From Taenia hydatigena (Eukaryota; Platyhelminthes; Cestoda; Cyclophyllidea; Taeniidae), in NCBI GenBank assembly GCA_036345935.2, contig JADWOT020001740.1:30206-94205 (forward strand): a stretch of DNA of 64,000 bases, written 5' to 3'. The notes below the pieces were generated by a model. That model was not told where the DNA came from, ran no database searches, and was given only the letters and a program-made list of their open reading frames with translations. Made by a program: the position numbers and the translations under genes. This document shows, piece after piece, positions 61,001 through 64,000 of the stretch; the first letter of the stretch is position 1; each line of letters begins with the position of its first letter.

Positions 61001-61320
61001 TTAGCAAAGTCTGTGATGGAATTCGTTACTCAGCGTTTTCATTGTTCACCTACATATCTTAACTATTACTATGCTTTTGTTTTGCAACTAAGTTGTTTTA
61101 TATGATTTGTTGTTGCTTTGACCCATTTCGATGGCTATAAGAGTCATTAGTAAAAACTGAAGTGGTCCTGTCAATTTGGATCCTGATATACAGGCAAGTG
61201 ACTGGCACAGCATCTGCGGCGCCTCCAGAAGTCCACTGGCTTTTAGGAAGACAATAGGAGAAGGAAAATGTAGAATGATAAATATAACCTGTGGTAGGCA
61301 GGGGTACTACAGATGGTTCC
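58040..61320 (+). repeat. Tandem duplication in right arm, unit 2
   Basis: Second unit, absent from the left arm. It is separated from unit 1 by an LTR plus about 460 bases of retroelement-like internal sequence. Confidence 0.9.
60785..60971 (+). mobile_element. Solo LTR, copy 3
   Basis: 187 bp, in the position in tandem unit 2 that copy 1 occupies in unit 1, so it was carried along by the duplication. The end has mutated to TGCA. Confidence 0.6.
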
Positions 61321-63669
61321 TTTTTTATATTATGGGAAGGTGGGTTGCTTCCAGACATTTTTTATAAGCAGAAGGAATGCATGGGGTAACTAAGTTAAAA
61401 TGTATAAACCAAAGCGCAAATCCAAGCTTACATGGAGAATGGTAATAAACTAGAAAACAAAAAAGTATTGGTGTAGGTGTGATACTAAACAAGGATTGCA
61501 TCAAGACTACTTATCTGGGAAGTATACAACATATAATGACGCAATAATAAAGCCATCAGAATGAGTTGGCGTTCAATCGAGATGCCGAGTAGCGCAATGA
61601 TAAGCACTGAGCAGGGTACTAAGTTAGTGCAGAGGACTAATGACTTTATGATGGAGTCCTTTTAAAAAGGGTTCCGGCCCTCTTCCTCAAATGCGCAGAC
61701 AATATCTAACAGGGACAATTGATGCATGAAATGAGCAAAAAGTCTTAGCGAGATTCTGCCTTGATAAGCCAAAATTCTTGCGCATTGGTTAGATGGTACT
61801 TAAATCGGTTTCGTAAATTATTTTGACTGGGTACCTTAACACGTAATTTGGTAGGATTTGGTGTGACAATGTCATTGCAACGTCGATACTTATGTGGTGA
61901 AGTTTACAAACTACTTGAGGTTGAAGGTAGCTAGGATTGAAGCCTCGTCTGTTGTGATGCTTGCACACAGTTAGAAGAACGAGATTAGGCCGTGTCCCTT
62001 GTAGGGCTCGGCGGTTTTAAATGTGCGCACATCTGATGAAGGATGATGGAAACTGCTACCGAGCCAGGTAACTGTGGACTACACCAGGAGATGAGAATGA
62101 TGATGAGGAGAGGGTATGCATTCATTCAGCAGAAATTGGTATCCGCTTGATTTCCTTGGTGGCCGATGATAACGACGCATTAGACAGTGCTTGATCTTCG
62201 GAAGTGAATGTGAAGTCTTAGCGTACATTTGAGTAAAGACCTATGTGTGCACATCTGTGTTAAGCCCAAGAGTCGAAGCGGGATAAGTTGCCATTGACCA
62301 TGCAGGGCTCGCTAACTGAGAAACATTGTATGAGGAGGGAGTTGCAGAACTTTTTCTAAAGACATTCTTATGAGCGTAGTATAGTGTGCGATTTGTGGTA
62401 TTTCATTCCCTCTCCATCACAATAAACTCGGTGGTGTTACCTTCTCAACACACTGCGTCAGCAGATGAGCCATTCTCTTCCCTTCTCACCTCGTCAAAGA
62501 AGCGCTGATTCCTATTGTGAGTTACCCTTTCCTCTCCCACTTTTAAGATGAGTGGGATAAAAATATAGACATGCCTGCTCAAACTACCATCAGCACCACC
62601 CCCCCTACAGGAATGCAAGACTTCAATTTACGAGCAATACAGCTTTAACGGTGGTAACTAGCAATGCGCATAATTCGTTAGTGTCACCAAAAAGGGTTCA
62701 GAATGAGGTGAAGGAGAGCGATTGCTGTCGCAACTTTATTATCCCATGCGATGTCTACCTGCTTCAAGTCGCATGTACTGCAGTGCTGCGGAGGTGGAAT
62801 ACTATTTCTGCTGAATCGATGCTCAGTAGGAGTTGCGCGTAGAGGTGGATATTTGATCAGACAGTGGCTAGGGTGGGAAGTTGCAGACAGACCGAGACCG
62901 CAAAAAGAGAGCGAGGGGGAAGGAGGAGAAAACAAGAGGCATCCATCTACATTTATTTCGCCAATATAAGCAATCTGTCACATAACCGAGACGATAACAA
63001 TGTTAATTGGTAAGAGGGTGTCGTAAAAAACGTCGTCATTGATGATTCGTAAGCAAGATCCTAAAAGTAATATGATGCCCCTTCTCCTTACCATTGCGAA
63101 ACCAATTTTCCTTTATTCGACAAGTAATTGTGAGTGGCACGAGGAAGAAAGGTCGCAAAGAAGGAAAATCCCGCAAGCAGTGTGACCGCTTACACTAGTC
63201 AATCAAACTAGGCATCAACGCTCTTACCTCAACACCTTGTCAACTTCTCGTAGCTGATGAGCTGAATCTGATCCAACCTAACAAATTGTGACGCCGTCAT
63301 CGCGCACAAACCTTCTACACGCTTCTACGACAATAACAATAGTAACCAGAAGCCTTAAGAGTTACGCGGATTTTGCTCAGGAGATGCAGCGAAGTTAGGG
63401 AGGGCGACTAGTTATAAATAATGGTGTCGGATTTTCTGATTCTTCGGTCTCTCTCATAACTAGCTCTATGGGTAGCAAATTGTTTTCTGGCAACAGTCCA
63501 TGAAGGAATTACCAACACTCATAGACCGTCAATAATAATCGTGAAGTGTAGCATGCATTTAAACAAAACAGGCACAGCAAAAAACAAATGAGAGCACTAC
63601 TAGAATCAAGGTACATGCTTTCCTTTCGTAAACGAAAGTATTACTAAAGGAAATGTTGCGTAGTTTAGT

Positions 63670-63855
63670 TGTACTACTTTGTTTGTTTGGACTAGTGGTT
63701 TCAGTCGGGATCACAGAGGTGGCCATATCGCCCTAGCCGCGTAGGCTGGCCACCGGACCATGCGAGCAGCTAATTTTCTTCTGCCTGTTGAATGCATGTA
63801 TTCTACCTTAGTATTTTGCCCTCTTTTGCCTTTAAGGGATCCTTAGGATACTACA
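63670..63855 (+). mobile_element. Solo LTR, copy 4
   Basis: 186 bp from TGTA to TACA, inserted into outer-palindrome sequence: the flanks on both sides match the left arm near 6,560-6,600, which lacks it. It is flanked by AGT on both sides, too short for a confident target duplication. Confidence 0.65.
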
Positions 63856-64000
63856 CTAGTGTTTGGCAATTATATTATTAAGTTCTTCTTGCTTGGTGAG
63901 CTGCTGTTAGTGGAAAAATCATGTTGATCATTCGTAAAATTACCACTTTTAAGTGCATAAGAAGCATTGCAATTGTGATGTAGGTAGGATTGCCTTTACT

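Larger units (their letters stand above)
43690..64000 (-). repeat. Outer palindrome, right arm (runs off window end)
   Basis: Reverse-complement partner of 6,420-20,090. It is longer because of an internal tandem duplication (58,040-61,320), LTR insertions and about 1.5 kb at 44,100-45,590 that is missing from the collinear position in the left arm. Homology is still visible in the last 140 bases, which pair with 6,420-6,560, so the arm continues beyond the window. Confidence 0.88.

Noticed and set aside
1..64000. CRISPR arrays, bacterial operons, integrons, phage genes
   Set aside because: No regularly spaced repeats, Shine-Dalgarno-led gene runs or phage proteins. The window is eukaryotic.

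Overview
The window is eukaryotic, almost certainly animal, and most likely a small invertebrate or helminth. It is moderately AT-rich and gene-poor. It has exon-like islands with GT/AG signals, a TATA-box promoter, LTR fragments and a 188-base assembly gap (14,650-14,837). I could not place the species. Only two genes are clearly intact: near-identical copies of an intronless 594-aa secreted protein at 34,265-36,049 (-) and 38,408-40,192 (+). The protein has a signal peptide, eight closely spaced cysteine pairs and about twelve 22-residue helical-looking repeats. I do not recognise the family.

The window is built from nested inverted duplications. INNER PALINDROME: arms 31,975-36,404 and 38,053-42,622 around a 1,648-base spacer. 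Each arm carries the 594-aa gene head to head, a relic of a multi-pass membrane-protein gene downstream of it, and a small cysteine-rich ORF on the opposite strand. From about 33,975 to the spacer (and its mirror) the arms are about 98.5-99.4% identical. Outside that they fall to roughly 80-90%, as expected from gene conversion centred on the gene and its promoter. OUTER PALINDROME: left arm about 6,420-20,090, right arm about 43,690 to past the window end, inverted and roughly 70-85% similar. These arms hold decayed exons of cysteine-rich proteins, each copy with different lesions, and no intact gene.

Later events are layered on top. The right outer arm has a 3-kb tandem duplication (about 54,050-57,380 and 58,040-61,320) and four copies of a 186-187-bp LTR. 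The left arm has its own 600-bp tandem repeat. A third, direct copy of 43,690-46,600 lies at about 2,250-6,300. A fragment in the opposite orientation to its surroundings sits at 20,260-20,950. The stretches 430-2,250, 20,950-26,130, 28,060-31,975 and 42,622-43,690 hold little that I can assign.

Overall this reads as an ampliconic locus. Secreted cysteine-rich protein genes were repeatedly duplicated in inverted orientation, most copies decayed, and one head-to-head pair was kept homogeneous. Percent identities are hand counts from visual alignment: exact for the 594-aa coding sequence and its flanks, approximate elsewhere.
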